A stretch of 64,000 bases of DNA from Micromonospora sp. HM5-17 (GTDB lineage: Bacteria; Actinomycetota; Actinomycetes; Mycobacteriales; Micromonosporaceae), in the NCBI RefSeq assembly GCF_003762835.1, contig NZ_RJWA01000005.1:186001-250000 (forward strand), in the 5' to 3' direction. The notes beneath the pieces were generated by a model, which was not told the origin of the DNA, searched no databases, and saw nothing but the letters and a program-made list of their open reading frames with translations. Positions within the stretch are counted from its first letter, which is position 1, and each line of letters opens with the position of its first letter. This document shows positions 55,153 to 63,569 of this stretch, in pieces. The position numbers and the translations under genes were made by a program.

Positions 55153-57632
55153 GGGGACGCCGTCACCTGGGATTCGTCGCCGCCGTGGCGACCCTGCTGG
55201 CCGCCGCCCCGCTCGCGACGATCTACGAGCGGTGGACCTGGCTGGTGCAGTGTGTCATCGTCGTCGCCCTGATCAGCGGGGCCGCGACGCTCGCCCGGTG
55301 GTGGCGGGCGCCGGTCTGGGCGCAGATCGTGAGCATGCTCGGCGCGTTGCTGTTCGGCCTCACCTGGATCTTCCCCAGCGGCGCCGAACTGCTGAACCTG
55401 ATCCCCATGCCGGCCACGGTCCAGCACTTCGGCGCGCTGGTCACCGGCTCCGCCCAGGACATGCGGACCTACGGCGTCCCGGTGCAGGACGTCGACTCCC
55501 TGTTGTTCATCACCGTGCTCGGGGTCGGCGGGGTGGCGATCGTGGTCGACCTGCTCACCGTCACCCTACGCCGTCCGGCGCTGGCCGGGCTCCCGATGTT
55601 GGCGATCTACTCGGTGCCGGTGGCGGTGCACGTCGACAGCGTCTCGGCGGTCCCCTTCGCCATCGGCGCGGCGGGATTCCTGTGGTTGCTCGCCGCCGAC
55701 AACGTCGACCGGGTGCGTCACTTCGGCCGCCGGTTCACCGGCGACGGACGCGACGTGGACGTGTGGGAGCCGTCCCCGCTGGCCGCGGCGGGCCGCCGGC
55801 TGGCGGTGGTCGGCGTGGTGGTGGCGGTGGCGCTGCCGCTCGCCGTACCGGGCATGACGTCAGGGCTGCTGAGCCGGATCGGCCCCGGCGGCAGCGGCCA
55901 GGGCAACGGGCTCAGCGGCTCCGGCGGCTCCCCGGGCCGGGTCAACCTCTTCGCCGCGCTCAGCGGGGAACTCACCCGCTCCGAGATCCGGGACATGGTC
56001 AAGGTGACCACCGACGATCCCAGCCCGTTCTACCTGCGGTTCGCGGTCGCCGACGACATGCGCCGCACCGGGGTCGCCACGCGTACGCCGAACGGCATGC
56101 CGGTCACCCGGGGCATGGTCGACCCGCGCAACACCGGACGGACCATCGAGGGCATCACCCACCACGCCTACCAGGCCAACGTCGAGATCATCGACTTCAA
56201 CATGCCGTTCCTGCCGGTGTACGCCGAGCTGGTCAGCATGAGCGGCGTGGACAGCACCTGGCTCTACGACGAGAGCATGCAGGTCGTCTTCTCCAACCGG
56301 TCCTCGTCGCAGAAGCGGAAGTACTCCTTCGAGTACGTGCGCGCGGAGTACACGCCGCAGGCGCTGGCCGCCGCACCGTCGCTGCCCCCGGAGCACGCGA
56401 TGCGCCAGCTCTACACCGAGGTCGACCAGGTGCGGGAGGTCGACGACCTCGTCGCGCGGCTCATCCGCGGCAAGCGGACCGACTACGACAAGGTCCGGGC
56501 GATCTTCGACTACTTCTCCCGCGACAACGGGTTCAGCTACAGCGTGAGTACCGAGGGCGGGGTCAGCGGGCAGGACATCGTCAACTTCCTCACCACCAAG
56601 GTCGGCTTCTGTCAGCAGTACGCCGCCGCGATGACCTGGCTGGTCCGGGCCGCCGGCATTCCGGCGCGGGTCGCGTTCGGGTTCACCAACGGCACCAACC
56701 GGCAGGAGAACACGTACACGCTGACCAACCTGAACCTGCACGCCTGGACCGAGGTCTACTTCACCGACATCGGTTGGGTGCCGTTCGACCCGACGCCGGC
56801 CGCGAGCATCCCCGGTTCGGCCCGGTCCCGCTCGGCCTGGGCGCCGGACGTCGACGCACCGGACCCGGTGACCAGCGCGCCCGCCACCGGCGGGAACCCG
56901 GAGACGGACGCGTCGGCCGGCCCGACCGAGGACAACCGGCCCGAGCGCGCCGTCGACGAGAATCTTGGCGAGATCACCGGGCCGGTCGCGCAGCGTGGAC
57001 CCACCTGGCCGCTCTGGGTGGCGGCCGGGGCGCTCCTGCTCGTCCTGCTGCTCAGCCTGCCGGCGCTACGCCGGGAGCTGCTGCGCCGGCGGCGGCAGCG
57101 ACGGACCACGGCGGCGGCCAGTGCGGCCCCCACGGCGGTGGGCGAGGCCCCGCCCGGGGTGGCCCGGGTTCTGCTCAGCGACGGCGAGCTGGCCCGAGCC
57201 CGGGCCGACGCGCACGCCGCCTGGGACGAGTTCATCGACACCCTGGTCGACTTCCGGGTCCGGGTGGACCCAACCGAGACCCCCCGGGCCACGGCCGAAC
57301 GCCTGGTCGCCGACGGGCTCACCACGGGCCCCGCCGAGGAGGCGGTACGCCTGCTCGGCCGGGCCGAGGAACGGGCCCGGTACGCCCGGGAGCCGCTGCG
57401 CCAGCACGCCCCGCTGGACGACGCGCTTCGCGCGGTACGCCGCGCGCTGCGCAGCCAGGCGGACCGGCGGACCCGGATCGTGGCGGCGGCCCTTCCGCCG
57501 TCGGTGCTGAACCGCTGGCGGTCGACGCTCATGGACGTCTCGGCCGGGGTGGTCGGCCGCAGCAGCCGGGTACGGGACCGGCTGCTGCGCTGGAATCCGC
57601 GCCGGGTCCTCGCCAGCCGCCCGTCTCGCTGA
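55149..57632 (+). CDS. TgpA-type transmembrane transglutaminase-like protein
   Basis: 827 residues. An N-terminal block of about six helices (DUF3488-like, 1-235) precedes a large extracytoplasmic domain and a transglutaminase core: Cys in KVGFCQQYAAAMTWL near 493, His in NLHAWTEVYF near 533 and Asp in WVPFDPTP near 546. One more helix (about 618-640, WPLWVAAGALLLVLLLSLPA) is followed by a cytoplasmic DUF4129-like tail. ATG 55149 is the first plausible start after DUF58. Last gene of the MoxR operon. Confidence 0.93.
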   Translation: MRGRRHLGFVAAVATLLAAAPLATIYERWTWLVQCVIVVALISGAATLARWWRAPVWAQIVSMLGALLFGLTWIFPSGAELLNLIPMPATVQHFGALVTGSAQDMRTYGVPVQDVDSLLFITVLGVGGVAIVVDLLTVTLRRPALAGLPMLAIYSVPVAVHVDSVSAVPFAIGAAGFLWLLAADNVDRVRHFGRRFTGDGRDVDVWEPSPLAAAGRRLAVVGVVVAVALPLAVPGMTSGLLSRIGPGGSGQGNGLSGSGGSPGRVNLFAALSGELTRSEIRDMVKVTTDDPSPFYLRFAVADDMRRTGVATRTPNGMPVTRGMVDPRNTGRTIEGITHHAYQANVEIIDFNMPFLPVYAELVSMSGVDSTWLYDESMQVVFSNRSSSQKRKYSFEYVRAEYTPQALAAAPSLPPEHAMRQLYTEVDQVREVDDLVARLIRGKRTDYDKVRAIFDYFSRDNGFSYSVSTEGGVSGQDIVNFLTTKVGFCQQYAAAMTWLVRAAGIPARVAFGFTNGTNRQENTYTLTNLNLHAWTEVYFTDIGWVPFDPTPAASIPGSARSRSAWAPDVDAPDPVTSAPATGGNPETDASAGPTEDNRPERAVDENLGEITGPVAQRGPTWPLWVAAGALLLVLLLSLPALRRELLRRRRQRRTTAAASAAPTAVGEAPPGVARVLLSDGELARARADAHAAWDEFIDTLVDFRVRVDPTETPRATAERLVADGLTTGPAEEAVRLLGRAEERARYAREPLRQHAPLDDALRAVRRALRSQADRRTRIVAAALPPSVLNRWRSTLMDVSAGVVGRSSRVRDRLLRWNPRRVLASRPSR

Positions 57633-58121
57633 CCAGCCTGCGCGCCGTACGGCCCTCGGCGCTCGCCACGCCGTGTCCCGGTTCGGTGCCGCGGAGCGCT
57701 CCGCCGGGGGCCGCCCGGCAGCCGTCAACCGGCGGACGACCGGCAGCCGGGCGTCCGCCCCGGCCCAGCGGTGCCCCGAGGCGCGACACCGGCGGGGACG
57801 GGCGGACGTGCCCGGAGGCTCGCCGCCGGTCGGAGCCGGGCGGCGAGGTGAGGCGTCGTCGGGTCGACGGCGAATTGACGCGTCGTCGGCCGACGGTACG
57901 GAAAACAGAATCGGTCGAGGGTGAAGATCAGAAGGATCGGCGGGTGGCCGGGACGATCCGCCGGCTCGGCGGAGCAGGATCGCTACCAGGGTCCGATCAC
58001 GCCCGGACGGCGGATACCGGACCCGGCGGCTGATCAGGGGCGCAGGGGACTACACGTTCGTCGCCGGGACGAAGCCGGCGGGACCCCGCCGGCGGCCTGG
58101 GCCGTCGGCCGGGTGACACGG
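57633..58121. other. Gene-free region between convergent operons
   Basis: Nearly 490 bases with no convincing ORF. The only structure I see is the hairpin at 58074-58093. Confidence 0.4.
58074..58093. terminator. Hairpin between transglutaminase and DUF3040 genes
   Basis: GCCGGCGGG (58074-58082) and CCCGCCGGC (58085-58093) are perfectly complementary with a minimal loop. No T-run; a possible bidirectional terminator in a convergent gap. Confidence 0.5.
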
Positions 58122-58505
58122 TCAGCGGTGGCCCTCCGGCCGCTGACGCCACCTCTCCTCCAGCCGGTCGACCAGAGACAGGCGTCGCCCGCGGAACCGA
58201 CGGCTGGTGGTGCCGCCCACGACGTGCAGATCCGGCGACTGCGCCCGCCGCTGCGACAGCATCGCGAACGCGGCCGAACCGAGCATCACCACGAAGCCCG
58301 CTACTCCGAGCAGCGGGGTTTTGCTCACCGTGCCGTAGACGACCAGTGCAAGGCCAGCGATGATCCCGCTGACCGCGACGAGCAGACGACGCCGCGCCTG
58401 GAAGCGCGGGTCGGTGGCGCGCACAGCCGAGGCGAACTTTGGGTCCTCGGCGAGCGACTGCTCGATTTGTTCGAACAGCCGCTGCTCGTGCTCAGAGAGC
58501 GGCAC
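58122..58505 (-). CDS. DUF3040 membrane protein
   Basis: 127 residues. The N-terminus MPLSEHEQRLFEQIEQSLAE and the motif ATDPRFQARRRLL define the actinobacterial DUF3040 family. Two transmembrane helices follow (about 41-60 and 66-84) with a basic tail. The function is unknown; these genes commonly sit near dinB and the mraZ region in Actinobacteria. GTG 58505 has GGGGAGGAG upstream. Confidence 0.92.
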   Translation of the reverse strand: MPLSEHEQRLFEQIEQSLAEDPKFASAVRATDPRFQARRRLLVAVSGIIAGLALVVYGTVSKTPLLGVAGFVVMLGSAAFAMLSQRRAQSPDLHVVGGTTSRRFRGRRLSLVDRLEERWRQRPEGHR

Positions 58506-58644
58506 GGCACTCCTCCCCGGTCACGTTGGTCGGCCCGGTCGGGCCGACAGACCGTGGCAGCCAACCGGCTGCTTACCCGCCAGTCTACGAGGGGGGTCGC
58601 GGGTCGGAAAGCGGGACGACCCATGGCCGCGCCGGTTTTTCCGG

Positions 58645-59877
58645 CTACCGCAGGTCATCACGCCCCAACAGGCTCGCCGGCCGCACCACCGCCCGGCCGA
58701 ATCGGGCGGCGGCGGCGTCCACGGCTGCCTCCGCCTCGCGCCAGCCGTGCTCCGGCGCGCCGAGCGCGAGCTGCTGGGGCGTCCCGTCCGCCGCGCTGAG
58801 CCCCTCCACCCGGACGCCGATGAGGCGAATCCGGTCAGTCGGACCGAGCGCGGTGAAAAGCGACCAGGCCGTGTCGAAGATCTCCCGGGCGACGTCGGTC
58901 GCCTCCTGGGTGCGGGACCGGTTGACGGTACGGAAGTCGGCGAACCGTACCTTGATCGAGATCGTCCGGCCCACCTGGTTGGCCCGGCGCAGCCGGGTGC
59001 CGACCTTGTCGGCGAGGGCGAGCAACGCCCGCCGGATGGCCTCGGGGTCGGCCAGGTCGGTGTCGAAGGTGACCTCGGCACCGATCGACTTCTCCACCTG
59101 TTCCGGGGAGACCGGGCGCGGATCCCGCCCCGCGGCCAGCTCGTGCAGGTGCGTCGCGGCGGCCTCGCCCAGCCCGCTGCGCAGCAGGCCGATCGGCGCC
59201 GCGGCGATGTCACCGATGCGGGTCAGGCCGAGCCGGCGCAGGGTCTGGGCGGCCCGCTCCCCCACCCCCCACAGCGCCTCGACCGGCAACGGATGCAGGA
59301 ACTCCAGCACCCGGTCGGCCGGCACCACCACGAGGCCGTCCGGCTTGGCCCGGCTGGAGCCGAGCTTGGCCACGAACTTGGTCGGCGCCACCCCCACCGA
59401 GCAGGTCAACCCCTCCTGCTCGGCGACCCGGGCCCGGATCAGCCGGGCGATCTCGGCCGGCCCGCCGAACAGCCGGCGGGCCCCGGAGACGTCGAGGAAC
59501 GCCTCGTCGACGGAGAGCTGCTCGACCAGCGGCGTGACGTCCCGGAGGATCTCCATCACCGCCTGGGAGGCGGCCGAGACCGCGGCGAAGTCGGGTGGCA
59601 GGAAGACCGCCCTCGGGCAGAGGGCCCGAGCCCGGGCCATCGGCATGGCGCTGCGGACGCCGTACGCCCGGGCCTCGTAGCTGGCGGAGCTGACCACGCC
59701 GCGCGGGCCCATCCCGCCGACCACGACGGGCCGACCCCGCAGGTCGGGACGGCGTCGGACCTCGACGGCGACGAAGAACGCGTCCATGTCGACGTGCAGG
59801 ATCGGTGAGCCGGAGTCGTCGGCGTCCGGACCGAAGCGCGGGTCGTTCCCGCGCGGCACCGACTGGCTGCGACCCAT
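58645..59877 (-). CDS. dinB: DNA polymerase IV (DinB)
   Basis: 410 residues, Y-family translesion polymerase. Catalytic motifs ILHVDMDAFFVAVE and SVDEAFLDVSG are intact. The steric-gate region, helix-hairpin-helix thumb (GVGERAAQTLRRLGLTRIGD) and little finger domain (KSIGAEVTFDTDLADP, VGRTISIKVRF) are present. ATG 59877. No LexA-type operator is obvious upstream; a 25-bp tandem repeat begins 35 bases from the start. Confidence 0.95.
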   Translation of the reverse strand: MGRSQSVPRGNDPRFGPDADDSGSPILHVDMDAFFVAVEVRRRPDLRGRPVVVGGMGPRGVVSSASYEARAYGVRSAMPMARARALCPRAVFLPPDFAAVSAASQAVMEILRDVTPLVEQLSVDEAFLDVSGARRLFGGPAEIARLIRARVAEQEGLTCSVGVAPTKFVAKLGSSRAKPDGLVVVPADRVLEFLHPLPVEALWGVGERAAQTLRRLGLTRIGDIAAAPIGLLRSGLGEAAATHLHELAAGRDPRPVSPEQVEKSIGAEVTFDTDLADPEAIRRALLALADKVGTRLRRANQVGRTISIKVRFADFRTVNRSRTQEATDVAREIFDTAWSLFTALGPTDRIRLIGVRVEGLSAADGTPQQLALGAPEHGWREAEAAVDAAAARFGRAVVRPASLLGRDDLR

Positions 59878-59911
59878 GCCCGCAGGCTAGCGCCCAGGTA
59901 CGACGGTCCCT

Positions 59912-60000
59912 CGGGCCGCGCCCGACGATCGTGGCCCGGGCCGCTCCCGGCGATCGTGGCCCGGGCCGCTCCCGGCGATCGTGGCCCGGGCCGCGACGGC
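59912..60000. repeat. 25-bp tandem repeat, three copies plus a partial
   Basis: Units start at 59912, 59937 and 59962, with a 14-base partial at 59987. Copies 2 and 3 are identical; copy 1 differs at two positions. Each unit contains CGATCG, and the unit junctions form GGCCCGGGCC, so every copy carries two palindromes. It lies between the divergent dinB and aldo/keto reductase genes. Confidence 0.9.
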
Positions 60001-60053
60001 GACCGGAAAAGTCAGGTGCCGGATCACGAAACGGGTCGATAACGTGAAACGGT

Positions 60054-60067
60054 TTTCCGCGCGGAAA
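60054..60067. promoter_or_regulatory. Perfect 14-bp palindrome before the aldo/keto reductase
   Basis: TTTCCGCGCGGAAA, immediately upstream of the GGAAAGGA ribosome binding site and ATG 60077. Possible repressor operator or a hairpin covering the 5' leader. Confidence 0.45.
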
Positions 60068-60076
60068 GGAACATGG

Positions 60077-61081
60077 ATGGAAACGCTGCCGCTCGGCAAC
60101 ACCGGTGAACGGGTGAGCCAGCTCGCGCTCGGGTGCATGCTGATGGGGACGATGGCCGACGAGGAGACGTCGTTCCGGATCCTCGACCGCTACCTCGACG
60201 ACGGCGGAAACTTCCTCGACACCGCGAACTGTTACGCCTGGTGGCCCGGTCCCGCCTTCCGGGGTGGGGAGAGCGAGAGCCTGCTCGGCCGCTGGTTCGC
60301 CCGGACCGGCCGGCGGGACGAGGTCTTCCTCGCCACCAAGGGCGGCGCCTGGATCCGGGACCTGGCCGAGGTGCGGGCCCACCCGGACGATCCCGGGGCG
60401 GCCGCGCGCCAGTACGAGGGCGCCGGTGGGCAGACCCTGCGCCGAGCCCTCGACGACAGCCTCCGTCGGCTCGGCACCGACCACGTCGACCTCTACTACG
60501 TGCACGTCGACGACCGGAACACGCCGCTGGAGGAGACGCTGGAGGCCCTCGCCGACCTGGTCGCGGCCGGCAAGACCCGGTACGTGGGCTGGTCCAACGT
60601 CCGTACCTGGCGGCTGGAGCGGATCCGCCAGCTCGCCGAGCGGCACGGGTGGCCGGCACCGGTCGCGGTCCAGCAGCAGCACTCGTACCTGCGTCCCCGC
60701 CCCGGCGCCGACACGACCTCCATCGTGGACGACGAGCAGCTCGACTACCTGCGGACCCACGATGACCTCACCCTGGTCGCGTACTCCCCGATCCTGAAGG
60801 GCAGCTACGACGACCTGACCAAGCGTCGCGAGCACCACGTGATGGAGTCGTACCGGGGACCGGACTCCGACGCCCGGTTCGCCATGGTCGCCGAGATCGC
60901 CGCCGAACTCGGCGTGACCGGAAACCAGGTGGTGCTCGCCTGGCTCCGCCAGCAGCGGGATCCACGCCTGGTCACCCTCGTCGGCGTCCGCACCCTCGAG
61001 CAGTACGCCGCGGCGGTGCGCTCGCTCGACGTCCAGCTGACCGAGGACCAGATGACCCGGCTGGCCGAGGCCGGCGCCTGA
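60077..61081 (+). CDS. Aldo/keto reductase
   Basis: 334 residues, NADPH-dependent TIM-barrel oxidoreductase. Catalytic tetrad: Asp and Tyr in NFLDTANCYAWW, Lys in VFLATKGGAW, His in LYYVHVDDRN. C-terminal cofactor region (LVTLVGVRTLEQYAAAV) is typical. Substrate cannot be inferred. ATG 60077 is supported by GGAAAGGA; an upstream frame is not similar. Transcribed alone, divergent from dinB. Confidence 0.92.
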   Translation: METLPLGNTGERVSQLALGCMLMGTMADEETSFRILDRYLDDGGNFLDTANCYAWWPGPAFRGGESESLLGRWFARTGRRDEVFLATKGGAWIRDLAEVRAHPDDPGAAARQYEGAGGQTLRRALDDSLRRLGTDHVDLYYVHVDDRNTPLEETLEALADLVAAGKTRYVGWSNVRTWRLERIRQLAERHGWPAPVAVQQQHSYLRPRPGADTTSIVDDEQLDYLRTHDDLTLVAYSPILKGSYDDLTKRREHHVMESYRGPDSDARFAMVAEIAAELGVTGNQVVLAWLRQQRDPRLVTLVGVRTLEQYAAAVRSLDVQLTEDQMTRLAEAGA

Positions 61082-61110
61082 GCCGCCCTCGAACACGAAC
61101 CGGCGCGTGC

Positions 61111-61148
61111 CGGGCCGGATCAAGGGAGCACCGATCCGGTCCGGCCCG
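61111..61148. terminator. Bidirectional hairpin between convergent genes
   Basis: CCGGATC (61115-61121) pairs with GATCCGG (61133-61139), extended by CGGG/CCCG after a bulge. It lies midway in the 83-base gap between the aldo/keto reductase and the phosphatase-like gene. Confidence 0.55.
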
Positions 61149-61164
61149 GTACCGCTCGGTCCGG

Positions 61165-62616
61165 CTAGCCGCGGGACCGGCGGACCACCAGCAGCGGGAC
61201 GGTCATCTCGGTCGCCGTACACGAGCCGTGGTACGCGACCAGGCGGGCCTCGATCGGGTTCTCCGTCGAGGCGACCACGACGGCCGGCGCCACACACACC
61301 GCCACCACGTCACCGATCCGGGCCAGGTGCGCCTCCGGCACCGACCCGAACCAGCCGGCGGCCACCGCCTCATCCCGGGTGACGACCCACGCACCGGCTC
61401 CCAACACCTCCGTCCAGGTGGCCACGACGTCGTCGACCGCACCCGGCTCGGTGTGCAGGTAGCGGACTCGGGCCTCCCCGGCGACCACCCGCACCCCGGC
61501 ACGCAGCCGCGGGTCGGTGTCGAGGTCGAACCGCGCCTCCGCCGGGATGTCGAGCTGCCCGTGGTCGGCGGTGACCAGCAGGGCGGCGTCCGGCGGCAAC
61601 CCGTCGACCAGCCGGGCGAGCAGCCGGTCCACCTCGGCGACGGCGGCACGCCACTCGGCCGTGTCGACGCCGTTCTGGTGCCCGTACCGGTCGACGTCCG
61701 GGTGGTAGCCGTAGACCAGCGTCGGCCCCGTCCCGGCGCGCAACGCGGCGAGCATCTCGTCGGCCAGCGCGTCGACGCCGACCGCGCCCCGGTGCGTACC
61801 CGCCCGGTACGCCGCCAGGCTGAGCCCGGTCCCGGCCAGCTCGGGACGGCTCACCAGGCTCACCGCGACCCCCGCCGCCTCGGCCCGCTCGAACTGGGTC
61901 GGCAGCGGCTGCCAGCGCCGGGGATCGGGGTCCTCGACCGTCGGCCAGCCGTCGCGACCTCGGCCCGGCTCACCCCCACCGCCGGCGGCCGGGTCCACCG
62001 ACGACCGGGCCGGTTGCTCCCCCACCGACGACCTCGGCTGTTCCTCCGTACCGGTGGTCTCCGCCGTGCCGGTGGTCGGCCAGGTGCCGCCCGGACGGTC
62101 TCCGCCGACCGGGGAGGCCGGGCCGCCGCCGGGGAAGCCCGGCCCGGCCACCGGCGACCTCGGCCAGTCGATGTGGGTGAGGACCCGGTCGGTCCCCGGG
62201 ATGTTGAGCCGGAACCCGAGCACACCGTGCGCGCCCGGGGTCGCCCCGGTGCCCAGCGTCACCAGACTCGTCGGGGTGGTCGAGGGGAAGCCCGAGGTCA
62301 GGGGCCGACCGAACCGGTGCGCCAGGTCGGCCAGGGTCGGGGCGTACGGCGCCGCGACCGGAATCTGGTACCAACCGAGCCCGTCGAGCAGCAGGACGGC
62401 GATCCGGCGTACCCCGGCCAGCGGGCCGGTCAGCCCCAGCGGGTCGGCGAAGCGGGGAACACCGAACGCCGACGCGCGTCCCCGGGGCGGGGAGCCCGGC
62501 CCGGCCGGCGCCCCGAGCACCGCCAACACGCTCGGCAGCACGTCGGCCAGGCTGCCGCCGACGTAGTGTGGCCGGACCACCTCGAGCGGGTCGGCGGCCC
62601 CGAGCGGGACGGTCAC
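61165..62616 (-). CDS. Alkaline phosphatase-fold phosphodiesterase/nucleotide pyrophosphatase
   Basis: 483 residues of the type I phosphodiesterase/NPP group. Metal and nucleophile motifs are AVLLLDGLGWYQI (Asp), GFPSTTPTSLVTLGTGATPG (Thr nucleophile region), YHPDVDRYGHQNG and LLVTADHGQLDI. A Gly/Pro-rich disordered insert (about 160-240) interrupts the fold. No signal peptide, so likely cytoplasmic. GTG 62616 follows GGAGGCGATGAG. It follows the methyltransferase by 38 bases on the same strand. Confidence 0.88.
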   Translation of the reverse strand: MTVPLGAADPLEVVRPHYVGGSLADVLPSVLAVLGAPAGPGSPPRGRASAFGVPRFADPLGLTGPLAGVRRIAVLLLDGLGWYQIPVAAPYAPTLADLAHRFGRPLTSGFPSTTPTSLVTLGTGATPGAHGVLGFRLNIPGTDRVLTHIDWPRSPVAGPGFPGGGPASPVGGDRPGGTWPTTGTAETTGTEEQPRSSVGEQPARSSVDPAAGGGGEPGRGRDGWPTVEDPDPRRWQPLPTQFERAEAAGVAVSLVSRPELAGTGLSLAAYRAGTHRGAVGVDALADEMLAALRAGTGPTLVYGYHPDVDRYGHQNGVDTAEWRAAVAEVDRLLARLVDGLPPDAALLVTADHGQLDIPAEARFDLDTDPRLRAGVRVVAGEARVRYLHTEPGAVDDVVATWTEVLGAGAWVVTRDEAVAAGWFGSVPEAHLARIGDVVAVCVAPAVVVASTENPIEARLVAYHGSCTATEMTVPLLVVRRSRG

Positions 62617-62654
62617 CTCATCGCCTCCCCCGCCCGACACGCCGACCACCCCGG

Positions 62655-63437
62655 TCACTCCGGACGGCGGGCGAAGAGGTGCAGCTGGGCGGCGACGTCC
62701 CGGTACGGCGGCCGGGCCGCGGCGGCCAGCTCCAGCTCCAGCAGCGCCTGCGGGTCCGTCTCGGCGGCCACCGCCGGGACGAGGTCGGCGAAGACCCGTA
62801 CGCCGTGGATCTGCTCCACCTCGAGGCCGGCGGCGCGCAGCAGCGCGGCGGCGCTGTCGGCGTCGTACCGGCGCCGCAGGGTGTCCCGCGGCCCGGCGCG
62901 GCCGTCCGGGTCGGCCAGAAGCGCCGCGGCGACGTCGAGGTGCCCGTTCGTCACCCGGCTGAGGACGGCGGCGGCCCGGCTCGCGACCAGCAGGCTCGCC
63001 GCGCCGCCGGGACGCAGCGCGGCGGCGACCGCGGCGACCACCCCTGCCGGGTCGTCGACGACCTCCAGGACGGCGTGGCACAGCACCAGGTCGACGCTGG
63101 CCGGCTCCACGAGGTCGGCAAGGGCGTCCCCGTCGCCCTGCACCGCGGAGACCCGCTCGGCCACCCCGGCCTCGGCGGCCCGCCGGGTCAGCGCGGCGAG
63201 CGCGTCGGGGCTGGCGTCGACCACCGTCACCCGGTGCCCCGCCTCGGCCAACGGCACCGCGAAGCCGCCGGTGCCGCCGCCAACGTCGAGAACGCTGAGC
63301 CGGCGGTCCGCCTGCCGGTCGAGTTCGCGGCGCAGGACGGCCCAGACCACGGCGGTACGGGGAGTGGCCTGCGGTCCGGCGGTCGACGAGGCCCGACCGG
63401 TCGGTACGCCCTCCGACCGGTTCTCTGTTCGCTCCAC
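62655..63437 (-). CDS. Class I SAM-dependent methyltransferase
   Basis: 260 residues. Motif I is LSVLDVGGGTGGFAVPLAEA, followed by VTVVDASPDALAAL (motif II) and VDLVLCHAVLEVVDDP (motif IV), with RPGGAASLLVASR after. Substrate unknown. GTG 63437 lies six bases after TACGCT (63449-63444) without a ribosome binding site, suggesting a leaderless mRNA. Probably cotranscribed with the phosphatase-like gene. Confidence 0.88.
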   Translation of the reverse strand: MERTENRSEGVPTGRASSTAGPQATPRTAVVWAVLRRELDRQADRRLSVLDVGGGTGGFAVPLAEAGHRVTVVDASPDALAALTRRAAEAGVAERVSAVQGDGDALADLVEPASVDLVLCHAVLEVVDDPAGVVAAVAAALRPGGAASLLVASRAAAVLSRVTNGHLDVAAALLADPDGRAGPRDTLRRRYDADSAAALLRAAGLEVEQIHGVRVFADLVPAVAAETDPQALLELELAAAARPPYRDVAAQLHLFARRPE

Positions 63438-63531
63438 GCGACGAGCGTAAGCCACCCACGGAATTCGGCTCGCCGGCCGCCGGCGACCCCGGTCCGGCCG
63501 CCGGCTCACCCGAACGCGCCGGGTGGGCGGA

Positions 63532-63556
63532 GAACCGTTCCGACGCCGGCTGCGTC
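63532..63556 (+). promoter_or_regulatory. Possible ECF-type promoter of the sigma factor gene
   Basis: GAACC (63532-63536), 16 bases, then CGTC (63553-63556), close to the GGAAC-N16-CGTC form typical of ECF sigma promoters. TACCGT (63558-63563) six bases before the ATG is an alternative housekeeping -10. Confidence 0.4.
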
Positions 63557-63569
63557 CTACCGTCACGTG

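Noticed and set aside
58631-58645. GCCGG-TTTTT-CCGGC hairpin at the dinB stop
   Set aside because: The T-run is in the loop rather than after the stem, so not a usual terminator; recorded only as a small structure.
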